A model generated the notes under the pieces. The model searched no databases, was not told the origin of the DNA, and saw nothing but the letters and a program-made list of their open reading frames with translations. 64,000 nt of DNA from Marinomonas sp. CT5 (lineage in GTDB: Bacteria; Pseudomonadota; Gammaproteobacteria; Pseudomonadales; Marinomonadaceae): positions 1,459,910-1,523,909 of the forward strand of contig NZ_CP025572.1 of assembly GCF_018336975.1 (NCBI RefSeq). The letters are read 5' to 3'. The position numbers and the translations under genes were made by a program. Below, piece by piece: positions 29,781 through 38,962 of this stretch (the first letter of the stretch is position 1; the number at the start of each line of letters is the position of its first letter).

Positions 29781-32018
29781 TTATTGCTGACGAGACTTTA
29801 TCTTTGTCTTACGTCGTTTTGCAGGATTCGCTCCACCGCCATTGTTGCTCTTACGTCGTGCCTTTTCGGCTGCTAGGTTTTTCTCCATAGTCGGCCTGTT
29901 TGACGTGTGGGATGCTCCCGTTGCTTGGCCAGGTTTCGCTTTTTGAGGGCGACGGCCAACTCGTTTATCTTTGTCTTCGGCTGGTACCAGCTTGTTATCA
30001 CCATGACCTATTAGGTCGGCTCGACCCATTTTGACGAGTGTGTTGCGAAGATCCTGCCAGTTACTCGGATCGTGATAGCGCAGGAAGCCTTTTTGTACCG
30101 TACGTTGTTTATAGTCCTTTGGTGTATACACATCTTCACTTTTGTAAGTAACCGGCTTAAGAGGGTTCTTGCCAGAGTGGTACATGGCGGTCGCCAAGGA
30201 CATGGGTGATGGATAAAAAGTTTGTACTTGGTCTGGCTTGAAGTCATGGGTTTTCAGCCACACGGCAAGATTAAGCATATCTTCATCAGAGCTGCCTGGG
30301 TGTGCTGCGATAAAGTAAGGAATCAAATGCTGCTTTTTACCCGCTTCTTTTGAGTATTTATCAAACATGCGTTTGAATCTGTCGTACGTGCCCATGCCTG
30401 GTTTCATCATTTTCGACAGTGTGTCTTTTTCCGAATGCTCAGGGGCAATTTTCAGAAGACCACCAACGTGATGTGTGACAAGCTCTCGAACGTATTCTGG
30501 ATCTTCAACGGCAAGATCGTAGCGAAGACCGGAGGCAATTGAAACGGTATGAATGCCTTCCACTGCGCGAGTTTTACGATACAGCTCGGTCGTTGGGCTG
30601 TGGTCAGTGTTTAAATTCGAACAAATCGTAGGGTAAACACAAGACAGTTTGCGACAGGATGCTTGAACTTCATCATCGTTACAATTCAGAGTGTACATGT
30701 TCGATGTTGGTCCCCCTAGGTCAGATATGTGACCTGTGAACCCCGGAACTTTTGCTTTTATGTCTTCAATCTCATTCAGTATAGATTCGTGTGAACGGGA
30801 TTGAATAACACGTCCTTCATGTTCTGTAATGGAGCAGAAGGTACAGCCGCCAAAGCAACCGCGCATGATATTGATTGAGGTCTTAATCATGTCATAGGCT
30901 GGAATGCGGGCCTTTTTGTATTTTGGATGCGGTACACGGGCATAAGGCAGGTCAAATACCCCGTCCATTTCAGGTGTTTCTAATGGGATTGGTGGTGGGT
31001 TGACCCAGATTTCCTTCTTGCCGTGTTTTTGAATCAAGGCACGTGCATTATGTGGATTGGATTCAAGATGCAAAATACGCGAAGTGTGAGCGTATAAAAC
31101 AGGGTCTTTAGATACTTTTTCAAAAGAAGGTAAGCGAATATACGTTTTTTCAGGGTCCAGTTTTTCACCACGACGAAGCGGGGCAGGAATCACGCGTATT
31201 GGCATGACATCTGATTCTTCTTCGTCTTTGGTTTGGCATTTCCCCTCTGGAATATATTCGTAAGGGCTGTAAATTTTGTCGACCTTACCGGGCCAGTCTA
31301 CCCGAGTCGAATCAATTTCGGTGTAGCCACCTGGCGGCGCATTTCGAACAATGGTTGTGCCACGAATGTCTGTTAGTTCATCCAATGTTTTGCCCATGGC
31401 CATTTGATGAGTTACTTCAATCATGGCGCGTTCCGCATTGCCGTAGAGTAAAATATCAGCCGTTGAGTCGATTAATACCGAGCGACGAACTTCATCGCTC
31501 CAGTAATCGTATTGAGCAATACGACGCAGGCTGGCTTCGATGCCGCCAATCATGACAGGGACATCATGGAACGCTTCTTTACAGCGTTGGGAGTAAACAA
31601 TAACGGCGCGATCAGGGCGCTTTCCGCCCATACCATAAGGTGTATAAGCATCGTCATTACGCACTTTTAAATCCGCGGTATAGCGGTTAATCAAGGAGTC
31701 CATGTTTCCGGCTGTAACACCAAAATAGAGGTTAGGACGTCCAAGGCGCATGAAATCTTCCGTGTTGCGCCAGTCAGGTTGATCAATAATGCCGACACGG
31801 TAACCTTGGGCTTCCAGTAAGCGACCTAAAACAGCCATACCAAAACTAGGGTGATCTACATAAGCATCACCAGAGACTATGATGACATCGCAGCTATCCC
31901 AGCCAAGCGCATCCATTTCTTCTCTGGTGGTGGGTAGGAAGGGCGAAACGCCATAACACTCAGCCCAATATAATGGGTAAGAAAAGAGTTCTTTGGCCGT
32001 TTTATGTCGTTTGATCAT
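29781..32018 (-). CDS. ygiQ: YgiQ-family radical SAM protein
   Basis: A 745-residue protein with an N-terminal B12-binding-like region ([21 protein letters not shown]), the radical SAM CxxxCxxC motif in [17 protein letters not shown], and a basic low-complexity C-terminal tail rich in Lys, Arg and Asn. YgiQ belongs to the UPF0313 family, whose reaction is not established. It is convergent with the rimK pair. The tail suggests RNA or ribosome contact, but that is speculation. Confidence 0.93.
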   Translation of the reverse strand: MIKRHKTAKELFSYPLYWAECYGVSPFLPTTREEMDALGWDSCDVIIVSGDAYVDHPSFGMAVLGRLLEAQGYRVGIIDQPDWRNTEDFMRLGRPNLYFGVTAGNMDSLINRYTADLKVRNDDAYTPYGMGGKRPDRAVIVYSQRCKEAFHDVPVMIGGIEASLRRIAQYDYWSDEVRRSVLIDSTADILLYGNAERAMIEVTHQMAMGKTLDELTDIRGTTIVRNAPPGGYTEIDSTRVDWPGKVDKIYSPYEYIPEGKCQTKDEEESDVMPIRVIPAPLRRGEKLDPEKTYIRLPSFEKVSKDPVLYAHTSRILHLESNPHNARALIQKHGKKEIWVNPPPIPLETPEMDGVFDLPYARVPHPKYKKARIPAYDMIKTSINIMRGCFGGCTFCSITEHEGRVIQSRSHESILNEIEDIKAKVPGFTGHISDLGGPTSNMYTLNCNDDEVQASCRKLSCVYPTICSNLNTDHSPTTELYRKTRAVEGIHTVSIASGLRYDLAVEDPEYVRELVTHHVGGLLKIAPEHSEKDTLSKMMKPGMGTYDRFKRMFDKYSKEAGKKQHLIPYFIAAHPGSSDEDMLNLAVWLKTHDFKPDQVQTFYPSPMSLATAMYHSGKNPLKPVTYKSEDVYTPKDYKQRTVQKGFLRYHDPSNWQDLRNTLVKMGRADLIGHGDNKLVPAEDKDKRVGRRPQKAKPGQATGASHTSNRPTMEKNLAAEKARRKSNNGGGANPAKRRKTKIKSRQQ

Positions 32019-32163
32019 TGTGTACTCTTGGTATCAGGCGTAATGGCTTATTGGTAAGCGTCGCCATTACGAGGATACATGGTTTGTCGGTGAAAAATTG
32101 TGCTGCATTATCCCAGAAAATGCAGAGGGTAAACAGCCTAATCTAAGCCCCTGCAAGCTTTAT

Positions 32164-32805
32164 TCACTCTGGATGAATGCGCCAAACGCTTTCCTTGAAA
32201 ATGGAGTGTCCTTGTTCTTTATAACTTGGGTTTGTTTGCGCTAGGTTTTCAGAGGCAATTTTTTGGATTTCGCTGCCCCATAAATCCACGACGCTTTGCT
32301 CGGTGACTGAGAATGGTGGGCCTTGTTTGTCTCCATCGTATTCTAAAGAGACTAATAAGACAGTGGCAGAAGGTGACAGTCTTTCAAGCGTGTGAGTCAC
32401 GTAATCGGAGCGCTTGGAGTCCGGCATAGCCACCATGGCAGCACGATCATAGCAAGCATCAAAGTTGTTTTCGTTAAATTCGAAGTAATCGCCTTCGACA
32501 ATACGTAATGGCAAGCCATCAACCGTATGTACTTTTAAGTTGCCGTCTTGATGAGTGCTAAACGCTAAATCGTTATCTCCTAAAAATTGAATCACCGCCA
32601 GCGAGGATAATTCTACCCCAGTGACCTCGTAGCCTTGTTCAGCTAACCAAATCATATCATTGGATTTTCCGCATAAAGGAACAAGTACTCGGCTGCCTTT
32701 TGGTAAGACAGGCCAGAACTCTATTAGCTTCGGATTGACGCCTTCTTGATGAAAGCCAATTCGCCCTGTTTTCCATCGATCTAACCAAAATTCATTTGTA
32801 ATCAC
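32164..32805 (-). CDS. tpm: Thiopurine S-methyltransferase
   Basis: A 213-residue SAM-dependent methyltransferase. It has the TPMT-type N-terminus FWLDRWKTGRIGFHQEGVNP, the SAM loop VLVPLCGKSNDMIWLAEQGY and YDRAAMVAMP. Bacterial Tpm proteins methylate thiopurines and can detoxify tellurite or selenite. It is transcribed alone, upstream of ygiQ with 145 bp between. Confidence 0.95.
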   Translation of the reverse strand: MITNEFWLDRWKTGRIGFHQEGVNPKLIEFWPVLPKGSRVLVPLCGKSNDMIWLAEQGYEVTGVELSSLAVIQFLGDNDLAFSTHQDGNLKVHTVDGLPLRIVEGDYFEFNENNFDACYDRAAMVAMPDSKRSDYVTHTLERLSPSATVLLVSLEYDGDKQGPPFSVTEQSVVDLWGSEIQKIASENLAQTNPSYKEQGHSIFKESVWRIHPE

Positions 32806-32976
32806 GATAACCTCGTTAAATTAGGCTTGTTTATGTTCCGAGTGTATTGTATTTGTCTTATTTTACGTTGAACAAATCGTAATGCAAAAAGCCATTATAG
32901 ACGGCAAAAAAGTTATTTAATTGCCTATTTTTGCATTTTACACATAGAGTGTTGCAGCCTTCTATACGGAGTTTTT

Positions 32977-33156
32977 ATGTCTTTAGACCACGCACCAGAT
33001 CATATTAAATTGGCTGTTGATCTGATTGAGTTACTTGAGAGTCATGATATTGAGCCTAATGTGGCCGTGGGAGCACTAACCATTGCGTTACGAGATTTTC
33101 AACGGAAGGTGAAAAAAATGGATAGCTCAGAAGGTGAAGCAAAAAAGCTAGATTAG
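32977..33156 (+). CDS. YbaM-like small protein (DUF2496)
   Basis: A 59-residue protein beginning MSLDHAPDHIKLAVDLIELL and continuing ESHDIEPNVAVGALTIALRD, which closely resembles E. coli YbaM by recollection. It starts at ATG 32977 with TACGGAG 5 nt upstream and ends with a lysine-rich tail. The function of the family is not firmly known. The gene stands alone between tpm (opposite strand) and the DUF1304 gene. Confidence 0.75.
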   Translation: MSLDHAPDHIKLAVDLIELLESHDIEPNVAVGALTIALRDFQRKVKKMDSSEGEAKKLD

Positions 33157-33256
33157 AAAGCTTTCAAAATGCTTCTCTAACGTATTAATAGAAGTCGAAC
33201 AGTAGCTGATTTTATCAAATTGACTATAAATGGAATAAATATAAGAGGTCATAAAT

Positions 33257-33616
33257 ATGGAACTGATTGCCACCATTGCCACAACGTGTGTCGCGCTTTT
33301 ACATTTGTATATTATGTATATCGAAATGTTTCTCTGGGATAAGCCTAAGGGAATGAAAATATTCAAATTGCAGCCAGAATTTGCGAAAGCCAGTAAAGTC
33401 ATGGCAGCAAACCAAGGGTTATATAATGGTTTTCTTGCTGCGGGCTTGTTGTGGGGAATATGGCTTGGTGTGGCAGGTATTCAGGTGACGGTATTCTTTT
33501 TGCTCTGTGTGGTGATTGCCGGTGTGTATGGCGCGATAACCTCAAGTAGGAAAATTTTATTCGTACAAGGTTTGCCTGGTTTGATTGCATTGCTTGCTGT
33601 TTTATTTGCGTCATAA
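33257..33616 (+). CDS. DUF1304 membrane protein
   Basis: A 119-residue hydrophobic protein with four predicted membrane helices (about 3-22, 50-72, 76-96 and 101-118) and the DUF1304 signature LYIMYIEMFLWDKPKGMKIF. Function unknown. AAGAGG lies 9 nt before the ATG. The DinB-family gene starts 24 bp later, so they may be cotranscribed. Confidence 0.88.
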   Translation: MELIATIATTCVALLHLYIMYIEMFLWDKPKGMKIFKLQPEFAKASKVMAANQGLYNGFLAAGLLWGIWLGVAGIQVTVFFLLCVVIAGVYGAITSSRKILFVQGLPGLIALLAVLFAS

Positions 33617-33640
33617 CACATTTTTAAAGGAAATTAGGTG

Positions 33641-34174
33641 ATGTCGGTAAAGGAAAATTTACAACTAATGGCATCTTATAATCAATGGATGAATCAATCT
33701 ATTTACAAGGCGGCGGCAGAGTTGAGTTATGCTGATCTGGTGGAAGAAAAAGGTGCGTTTTTTGGTTCGGTGCTAGGTACTCTAAATCATAACCTTGCAG
33801 GGGATATTATTTGGCTTAAACGCTTTGCCGATCATTTTATTGAGCTTTCCAGTCTAGACTTGGTTCGCACCATACAAAGACCAGCGGCACTTAACACGCA
33901 ATTGTTTAGTGAATTAGCGCCATTGCAAGGTCAGCGTTTTGAGTTAGATGAGTTAATTATTGCCATGATGAATGAAGTCTCGGATGAAATGCTGGCATCG
34001 GCGCTGGTATATAAAAACATGAAAGGAATCGAACATTCGCAAAGATTTGCTTTTACATTGCAGCATTTTTTTAATCATCAAACTCACCATCGCGGACAAA
34101 TAACCACGTTACTATCTCAAATGGGCACTGATTTTGGCACAACCGATCTTATAACCACCATTCCTTCTATGTAA
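33641..34174 (+). CDS. DinB-family protein
   Basis: A 177-residue protein with the DinB/YfiT-like four-helix bundle. Metal-ligand histidines are the one in GTLNHNLAGD and the pair in HFFNHQTHHRGQI. Family members are metal-dependent, often thiol-linked transferases or hydrolases; the name does not imply the DNA polymerase DinB. I choose ATG 33641 over the adjacent GTG 33638, with AAAGGA about 9 nt upstream. Confidence 0.9.
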   Translation: MSVKENLQLMASYNQWMNQSIYKAAAELSYADLVEEKGAFFGSVLGTLNHNLAGDIIWLKRFADHFIELSSLDLVRTIQRPAALNTQLFSELAPLQGQRFELDELIIAMMNEVSDEMLASALVYKNMKGIEHSQRFAFTLQHFFNHQTHHRGQITTLLSQMGTDFGTTDLITTIPSM

Positions 34175-34217
34175 TTGTTATACTGCGCTTTAAATGTATT
34201 AAAAAAAGAGTTTTATT

Positions 34218-35459
34218 TTGCACACACTTGACCAACTTAATCGCAGCGAGTTGAAGGGCGTGGTTCGCCTACAATTGTCCGAAGGTTTAACAACGTTTCC
34301 TGAAGCCATTTTTGACCTTGCTGATAGCCTAGAAATTTTAGATTTATCGAATAATCAGCTATGCGATTTACCAGAAGATTTATCCCGACTAAAAAAACTT
34401 CGGATACTGTTTTGTTCGAATAATCGTTTTACGCATCTGCCAGAGGTTCTTGGGCAGTGTGAAAACTTGGAGATGATTGGTTTTAAAAATAACCAAATAT
34501 CAAGCGTATCTTCCTTGTCTTTGCCCACACAGACTCGTTGGCTTATTTTGACGGATAACGAGATTGCCTTCCTACCTGATGACTTTGGTAAGTTGGTTCG
34601 ACTGCAAAAACTGGCGCTGGCGGGTAATCGCTTAACGTCTCTTCCAGACTCCATAGTGCATTGTCAAAAATTAGAGCTCATACGTTTGTCGGCAAATCAG
34701 CTGGTGGCTTTTCCTGATGCATTATTAGCACTACCGCGTTTGGCTTGGCTGGCATTTTCAGGTAATCCATTCTGTGCAGAGCGTGATCCGCATAATGAAT
34801 TTAAAACCGTATCATTTCGAGACTTAGACTTGCATCAGGTATTAGGGCAGGGCGCATCTGGGGTTATTTCTCTTGCCACATGGAAAGAAAACACCTTTAA
34901 CTTTTCAGATTCGGTTGCGGTAAAAGTTTTCAAAGGTGAGGTGACCAGTGACGGTTACCCTGAAGATGAGCTGGATGCGTGCCTTGCTGTTGGTAGTCAC
35001 GATAATTTAGTTCAACCTCTTGCCAAGGTGACAGAGCAGGATTGTTCCGCTCTTGTAATGGAACTCATCCCTGCCCATTATACAAATTTAGGCAAACCGC
35101 CCAGCTTGGAGTCTTGCACTCGGGATACTTTTGCTGATGATCAACAATTTTCAATTGATAAAATTGCCCGAATTATTGAACAAGTGGATCAGCTGGTGTC
35201 ACACTTTTGTAGCAAAAAAATCAGTCACGGAGACTTATATGCCCACAATACTCTGATCAATGAAGAAGGGCATATTTTGTTTGGCGATTTTGGGGCGGCT
35301 TCAAAATATGCCAATTTATCAGCTAATCAACAGCGCGGGATTGAGCGCATAGAGCGACGTGCCTTTGGTTTTTTTATTGATGATATGCTGGGGTTATGTG
35401 TTCAAGAGGATAGAAATACGGAGCTTTATCAATTACTTCGATCTCATGCTTTTTCATAG
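34218..35459 (+). CDS. Leucine-rich-repeat protein kinase
   Basis: A 413-residue two-domain protein. About six leucine-rich repeats (residues 15-190, for example SLEILDLSNNQLCDLPEDLS) are followed by a compact protein kinase-like domain (about 198-410). The glycine loop is LGQGASGVIS, the ATP lysine is in VAVKVF, the catalytic loop is HGDLYAHNTL (His-Gly-Asp in place of His-Arg-Asp) and the metal loop is FGDFGAA. The start is TTG 34218, following AAAAAAAGAG. There is no signal peptide, so it should be cytoplasmic. Targets are unknown. A strong terminator follows. Confidence 0.88.
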   Translation: MHTLDQLNRSELKGVVRLQLSEGLTTFPEAIFDLADSLEILDLSNNQLCDLPEDLSRLKKLRILFCSNNRFTHLPEVLGQCENLEMIGFKNNQISSVSSLSLPTQTRWLILTDNEIAFLPDDFGKLVRLQKLALAGNRLTSLPDSIVHCQKLELIRLSANQLVAFPDALLALPRLAWLAFSGNPFCAERDPHNEFKTVSFRDLDLHQVLGQGASGVISLATWKENTFNFSDSVAVKVFKGEVTSDGYPEDELDACLAVGSHDNLVQPLAKVTEQDCSALVMELIPAHYTNLGKPPSLESCTRDTFADDQQFSIDKIARIIEQVDQLVSHFCSKKISHGDLYAHNTLINEEGHILFGDFGAASKYANLSANQQRGIERIERRAFGFFIDDMLGLCVQEDRNTELYQLLRSHAFS

Positions 35460-35493
35460 CAAGAGAGCTTTATGCTAAGTGATGGCGCAAACT

Positions 35494-35532
35494 AAAACGC
35501 CGAGCATCTTTTTGTGATGCTCGGCGTTTTTT
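35494..35532. terminator. Bidirectional terminator between the LRR kinase and ribH
   Basis: A 15-bp perfect stem (AAAACGCCGAGCATC with GATGCTCGGCGTTTT) with a 7-nt loop and a six-T run on the plus strand lies between convergent genes. Confidence 0.95.
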
Positions 35533-35558
35533 ACGAACGGATCAAACTCTAGAAATGC

Positions 35559-36050
35559 TTAAAGCATTTGTTTCGCTTTCTCTGTTAAGCGAATGGTTTG
35601 GTCACAAGCATTGGCCAGTTCAACCCCTTTCTTAACAAAATGGCGACTGAAATACTCTTTGTGCTCGTCATGTTCGTGGAAATTGTGCGGTGTCAGTACG
35701 GCTGTTAGTACTGGTACTTCTGTTTCCAATTGCACTTGCATTAAAGCATTACAAATCGTGGAAGCAACGAAATCATGACGATAAATACCGCCATCTACCA
35801 CTAGGGCTGTACCTGCTATCGCAGAGTATTGTCCACTTTTGGCTAGCAGTTTTGCTTGTAATGGAATTTCGTAACCACCAGGAACGGGAATAACGTCAAT
35901 TAATGAAGCATCATAACCGCGAGCGATAAGTTCGTTTTTAAAGCCATCAACACATTTTAGAACGATGTCTTCGTGCCAAGAAGCGTGAAGAATTGCAATG
36001 CGTTTTGTGGCTGGAGTGAATTCAATGTTATTCGTTGAGCTCTGATTCAT
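35559..36050 (-). CDS. ribH: Lumazine synthase, type II-like (RibH2)
   Basis: A 163-residue 6,7-dimethyl-8-ribityllumazine synthase, which condenses the two riboflavin precursors. The segment GTALVVDGGIYRHDFVASTI, with TPHNFHEHDEH after it, resembles the RibH2 type known from Brucella and rhizobia rather than the icosahedral RibH1. It is a single gene without other rib genes, and its long leader holds an FMN riboswitch. A second ribH in a ribD-ribE operon elsewhere is likely. Confidence 0.9.
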   Translation of the reverse strand: MNQSSTNNIEFTPATKRIAILHASWHEDIVLKCVDGFKNELIARGYDASLIDVIPVPGGYEIPLQAKLLAKSGQYSAIAGTALVVDGGIYRHDFVASTICNALMQVQLETEVPVLTAVLTPHNFHEHDEHKEYFSRHFVKKGVELANACDQTIRLTEKAKQML

Positions 36051-36143
36051 TTTTACATCCTAATATTGCTAAGGTGAATCAGGGCGAACGGGCAGGCAAA
36101 TACGCCACTATAAAAGGGCATACCTTCAATCTGACACAGCAAA

Positions 36144-36166
36144 AAAACCATGTCAATATAGGTTTT
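36144..36166 (-). terminator. Possible riboswitch-linked terminator before ribH
   Basis: On the minus strand, AAAACC and GGTTTT pair across an 11-nt loop and continue into a run of T residues (36141-36147), about 10-30 nt downstream of the riboswitch core and well before ribH. It could be the off-state terminator. The stem is short, so it needs the aptamer context to be convincing. Confidence 0.4.
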
Positions 36167-36174
36167 GTCTGACG

Positions 36175-36320
<146 letters not shown>

Positions 36321-36344
36321 AAGTCGGATAAATCCGACCTGTGG

Positions 36345-36374
36345 AATATACTTGTTTTATACCTTAAGTGTCAA
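36345..36374 (-). promoter_or_regulatory. Sigma70 promoter for the ribH leader
   Basis: On the minus strand a perfect TTGACA (36374-36369) lies 18 bp before TATATT (36350-36345), about 25 bp upstream of the riboswitch. A small palindrome (GTCGGAT/ATCCGAC, 36323-36338) lies between it and the aptamer. Confidence 0.7.
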
Positions 36375-36435
36375 AGCGTAACGAATTTTCAATTGTGTTG
36401 GTTTTGTGACTATTTAATTGTTTGCGAGATGTTAA

Positions 36436-36697
36436 GGAAGGTGCGAACAAGTCCTCTTGTCTCAGCATGTGGATAAAAGCCTGTTATTCGAGGCGAGTAG
36501 CGAATGTAAATAGTGGTTCTATTTTCGAGGTGCTCAACAAAGAATGCAGGCTTTTAGGCCATGCCCTGCGGGTCTTTCAGAGAAAACGCCACATGTCGTT
36601 GCGACTCTTTGAAAGGTACCTACATTCCTTCAGAGTCGCGCCTTATTTGACGATTTCTCTGAAAGACTGAGGCTTAGTAGACTTATTCGCACCTTCC
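36436..36697. mobile_element. 262-bp IS5-type miniature inverted-repeat element (MITE)
   Basis: Terminal inverted repeats GGAAGGTGCGAACAAGTC (36436-36453) and, read from the right end, GGAAGGTGCGAATAAGTC (36697-36680) differ at one base and resemble the ends of IS5-family elements. Both ends abut TTAA (36432-36435 and 36698-36701), fitting a 4-bp YTAR target duplication. Inside are three nested perfect inverted repeats: TAAAAGCCTG (36474 with 36547), GTCTTTCAGAGAAA (36572 with 36654) and GCGACTCT (36601 with 36632). There is no transposase gene; open frames here are incidental. It would need an IS5-type transposase supplied elsewhere. Confidence 0.85.
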
Positions 36698-36850
36698 TTA
36701 AGTAACAAAAAGTAACTAATAACAAATATTGCTTAGGTAGAGCTAATTATCTGGCCCGATATAATATGAACTGATAGTGTCGTAGGTGTTTATTGAAATG
36801 ACCTTTTGGTCAGGATTAGGTTGTTAACGTTTTGAATGGAGTCTCATAGA

Positions 36851-37216
36851 GTGCAGATTAAAAAGTTTCTGTTACAAATTGTTTTCGTTGGTATTGCCTT
36901 CTTTGGAGTTACAGCTTGTAGTTCTATACACAAAGATACGGCTTTAGATGATGGTTCATATGAATTAGAAGATATCGATCAGACCAATTCAGCCGACTAT
37001 CTTTGTGACAACGCGCCATTGAATATATTCTTTCATGCAGATCAAGCCAAGATGTCTTGGAAGGACAAAAGTTATTTGTTGACTCATGCTGTTAGTGCGT
37101 CTGGCTCATTTTACTTGGGTGAGGGCTTGTCCTTTTGGATTCATGGTGACGAAGCTGAGTTAGAGTTTAATACTCAAGAGAAAGCGCATTGTCATTTGGT
37201 TCGTATTGAATCTTAA
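36851..37216 (+). CDS. MliC-like lipoprotein (C-type lysozyme inhibitor family)
   Basis: A lipoprotein of about 121 residues. The signal peptide ends at the lipobox GVTAC. The mature part has the MliC/PliC layout: YLCDNAPLNIFF at the start, then AVSASGSFY with the conserved serine and LSFWIHGDEAELEF with a histidine before the usual GDEA. Cysteines in LCDN and AHCHL probably form the family disulfide. The start is uncertain: GTG 36851 has GGAG 8 nt upstream, while ATG 36836 is five codons earlier without support. It lies between the MITE and the cob genes. Confidence 0.75.
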   Translation: MQIKKFLLQIVFVGIAFFGVTACSSIHKDTALDDGSYELEDIDQTNSADYLCDNAPLNIFFHADQAKMSWKDKSYLLTHAVSASGSFYLGEGLSFWIHGDEAELEFNTQEKAHCHLVRIES

Positions 37217-37341
37217 TCACCACCTTGTTACCTGAGCATTGCTCACTTTAAATCGTGGTGTTTTCATCCCGTCATAATTGCAATCCGTGTACAATGGTCT
37301 CATTCGCGCACCTAAGCGCTTGATTATATTGTAGAGATTCG

Positions 37342-38118
37342 ATGAGCAAGTTATTTGTAATGGGTATGGGGCCCGGTGATTTGGGCTTAGTTGCACCAAA
37401 CGCCACTAAAGCCTTGAGCGTATGCAGCGATTGGGTTGCTTATGGCTATTATTTAGATCTATTAGGCGAACTCAGTGAGGGCAAAACCTTCCATAACTTA
37501 CCACTTGGTGAAGAGATAGGGCGCGCCCGCTTAGCCCTTGATTTGGCTTCGCAAGGTAAAAGCACAGCCTTGATTTCCAGTGGTGATATTGGCATTTATG
37601 CCATGGCGACTTTGGTGTTTGAATTGCTGGATATGCAATTGCAAGGCAAAGAAGACCATCCAGAATGGTTGGATGTCGATATGGAAGTCATTCCGGGTAT
37701 ATCTGCAATGCAAGCGGGTGCCAGTCGAGTTGGGGCCATGCTTGGTCATGATTTCTGTACCATCTCTCTCTCCGATTTATTAACCCCATGGGAAACCATA
37801 GATAAGCGCTTGCATGCTTGTGGTGCTGGTGACTTTGTGGTGTCTTTTTACAACCCTGTCTCGAAGAAACGCGACTGGCAATTGAATCATGCTCGTGATG
37901 TTTTGTTGCAGTATCGTCCTGCTAGTACGCCTGTGATGATTGGCCGTCAGCTCACTCGTCCCGAAGAAGAGATTACTTTTACAACACTGGGTGAATTAGA
38001 TGCCAAAGACGTAGACATGTTTACCATGGTCAGCGTAGGGAACTCAGATACGAAACACATAGTCAATGGTGACAAGCATTGGATTTACACACCGCGTGGC
38101 TACTCTAAAAAGCTGTAA
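37342..38118 (+). CDS. cobJ: Precorrin-3B C17-methyltransferase CobJ
   Basis: A 258-residue tetrapyrrole methylase that performs SAM-dependent ring contraction and C17 methylation in cobalamin synthesis. N-terminal GMGPGDLGLVAPNA, the ALISSGDIGIYAMA loop, VIPGISAMQAGASRVG and FYNPVSKKRDWQL are typical of CobJ/CbiH. It is the first gene of the cob cluster; cobM follows 31 bp later. I see no cobalamin riboswitch in the 125 bp upstream. Confidence 0.92.
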   Translation: MSKLFVMGMGPGDLGLVAPNATKALSVCSDWVAYGYYLDLLGELSEGKTFHNLPLGEEIGRARLALDLASQGKSTALISSGDIGIYAMATLVFELLDMQLQGKEDHPEWLDVDMEVIPGISAMQAGASRVGAMLGHDFCTISLSDLLTPWETIDKRLHACGAGDFVVSFYNPVSKKRDWQLNHARDVLLQYRPASTPVMIGRQLTRPEEEITFTTLGELDAKDVDMFTMVSVGNSDTKHIVNGDKHWIYTPRGYSKKL

Positions 38119-38149
38119 CGCGCTTATCAAGGTTAAGTAAGGGAAATAA

Positions 38150-38923
38150 ATGAAGGTTTACTTTATTGGCGCAGGCCCTGGTGATCCAGATTTAATGACG
38201 GTGAAAGCAGTTAAAACCATCGAGCGATGTCCGATCATTCTTTATGCTGGCTCACTTATTCCAACACAAGTTATCGATAGCGTACGTGGCAGCGCCGAGG
38301 CTATTTACGATACCGCGGAAATGAACCTTGATGAAACCACCTCAGTCATTGAAAAAGCCGCGCAAGAAGGCAAGGATGTTGCCCGTTTGCAGTCTGGTGA
38401 TCCTGCTTTGTATGGCGCTATCGGTGAGCAAATTCGCCGCTTGGAAGCGTTAGACATTGATTACGAAGTGATTCCTGGCGTCAGTGCGGTAGCGGCGTCG
38501 GCGGCATTACTTCGCAAAGAATTGACCTTATCGGGCGTTTCCCAAACGGTCATTATGACCCGCTATGAAGGTAAAACCCCGTTTCCAGAAAGAGAGCGAT
38601 TGCCCGCGTTAGCGCAAAGCGGCGCGACACTAGCCATTCATCTTGGCATTACTCGCATTCATAAAATTGTTGAAGAACTCATTCCTCATTATGGTGAAGA
38701 TTGTCCGGTTGCTGTGTGTTATCGCACAAGTTGGCCAGATCAGGACTATGTTGTGGGAACTTTAGCGGATATTGTTGCCAAAGTAAGAGAGAAAAAATTC
38801 ACTCGCACCAGTTTGATCTTGGTCGGGAAGGTATTAGACACAGAAGATTTTGCCGACTCCTATTTGTACGATAAAGGGCAAGCGCATATTTTTCGTAAGA
38901 TACATAAGTCTAAGAAAAACTAA
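38150..38923 (+). CDS. cobM: Precorrin-4 C11-methyltransferase CobM
   Basis: A 257-residue tetrapyrrole methylase. YFIGAGPGDPDLMTVKAVKT, LYAGSLIPTQVI and RLQSGDPALYGAIGEQ identify the CobM/CbiF type, which methylates C11 after CobJ. It continues the cobJ operon, with cobW 39 bp downstream. Confidence 0.94.
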   Translation: MKVYFIGAGPGDPDLMTVKAVKTIERCPIILYAGSLIPTQVIDSVRGSAEAIYDTAEMNLDETTSVIEKAAQEGKDVARLQSGDPALYGAIGEQIRRLEALDIDYEVIPGVSAVAASAALLRKELTLSGVSQTVIMTRYEGKTPFPERERLPALAQSGATLAIHLGITRIHKIVEELIPHYGEDCPVAVCYRTSWPDQDYVVGTLADIVAKVREKKFTRTSLILVGKVLDTEDFADSYLYDKGQAHIFRKIHKSKKN

Positions 38924-38962
38924 TTTTAAAAATACGATCCCTGAAAGTAAGAAGGATGAATC

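Noticed and set aside
33641..34174. DNA polymerase IV (DinB)
   Set aside because: The protein is only 177 residues with a metal-binding four-helix bundle; it belongs to the unrelated DinB/YfiT-like family.
34218..36050. LRR kinase and ribH region as a toxin-antitoxin or defence module
   Set aside because: The kinase gene is monocistronic with strong terminators and no small partner gene; ribH is a housekeeping gene on the other strand.
37217..37341. Cobalamin riboswitch upstream of cobJ
   Set aside because: No B12-box or other conserved riboswitch block is visible in this 125-bp gap on either strand.
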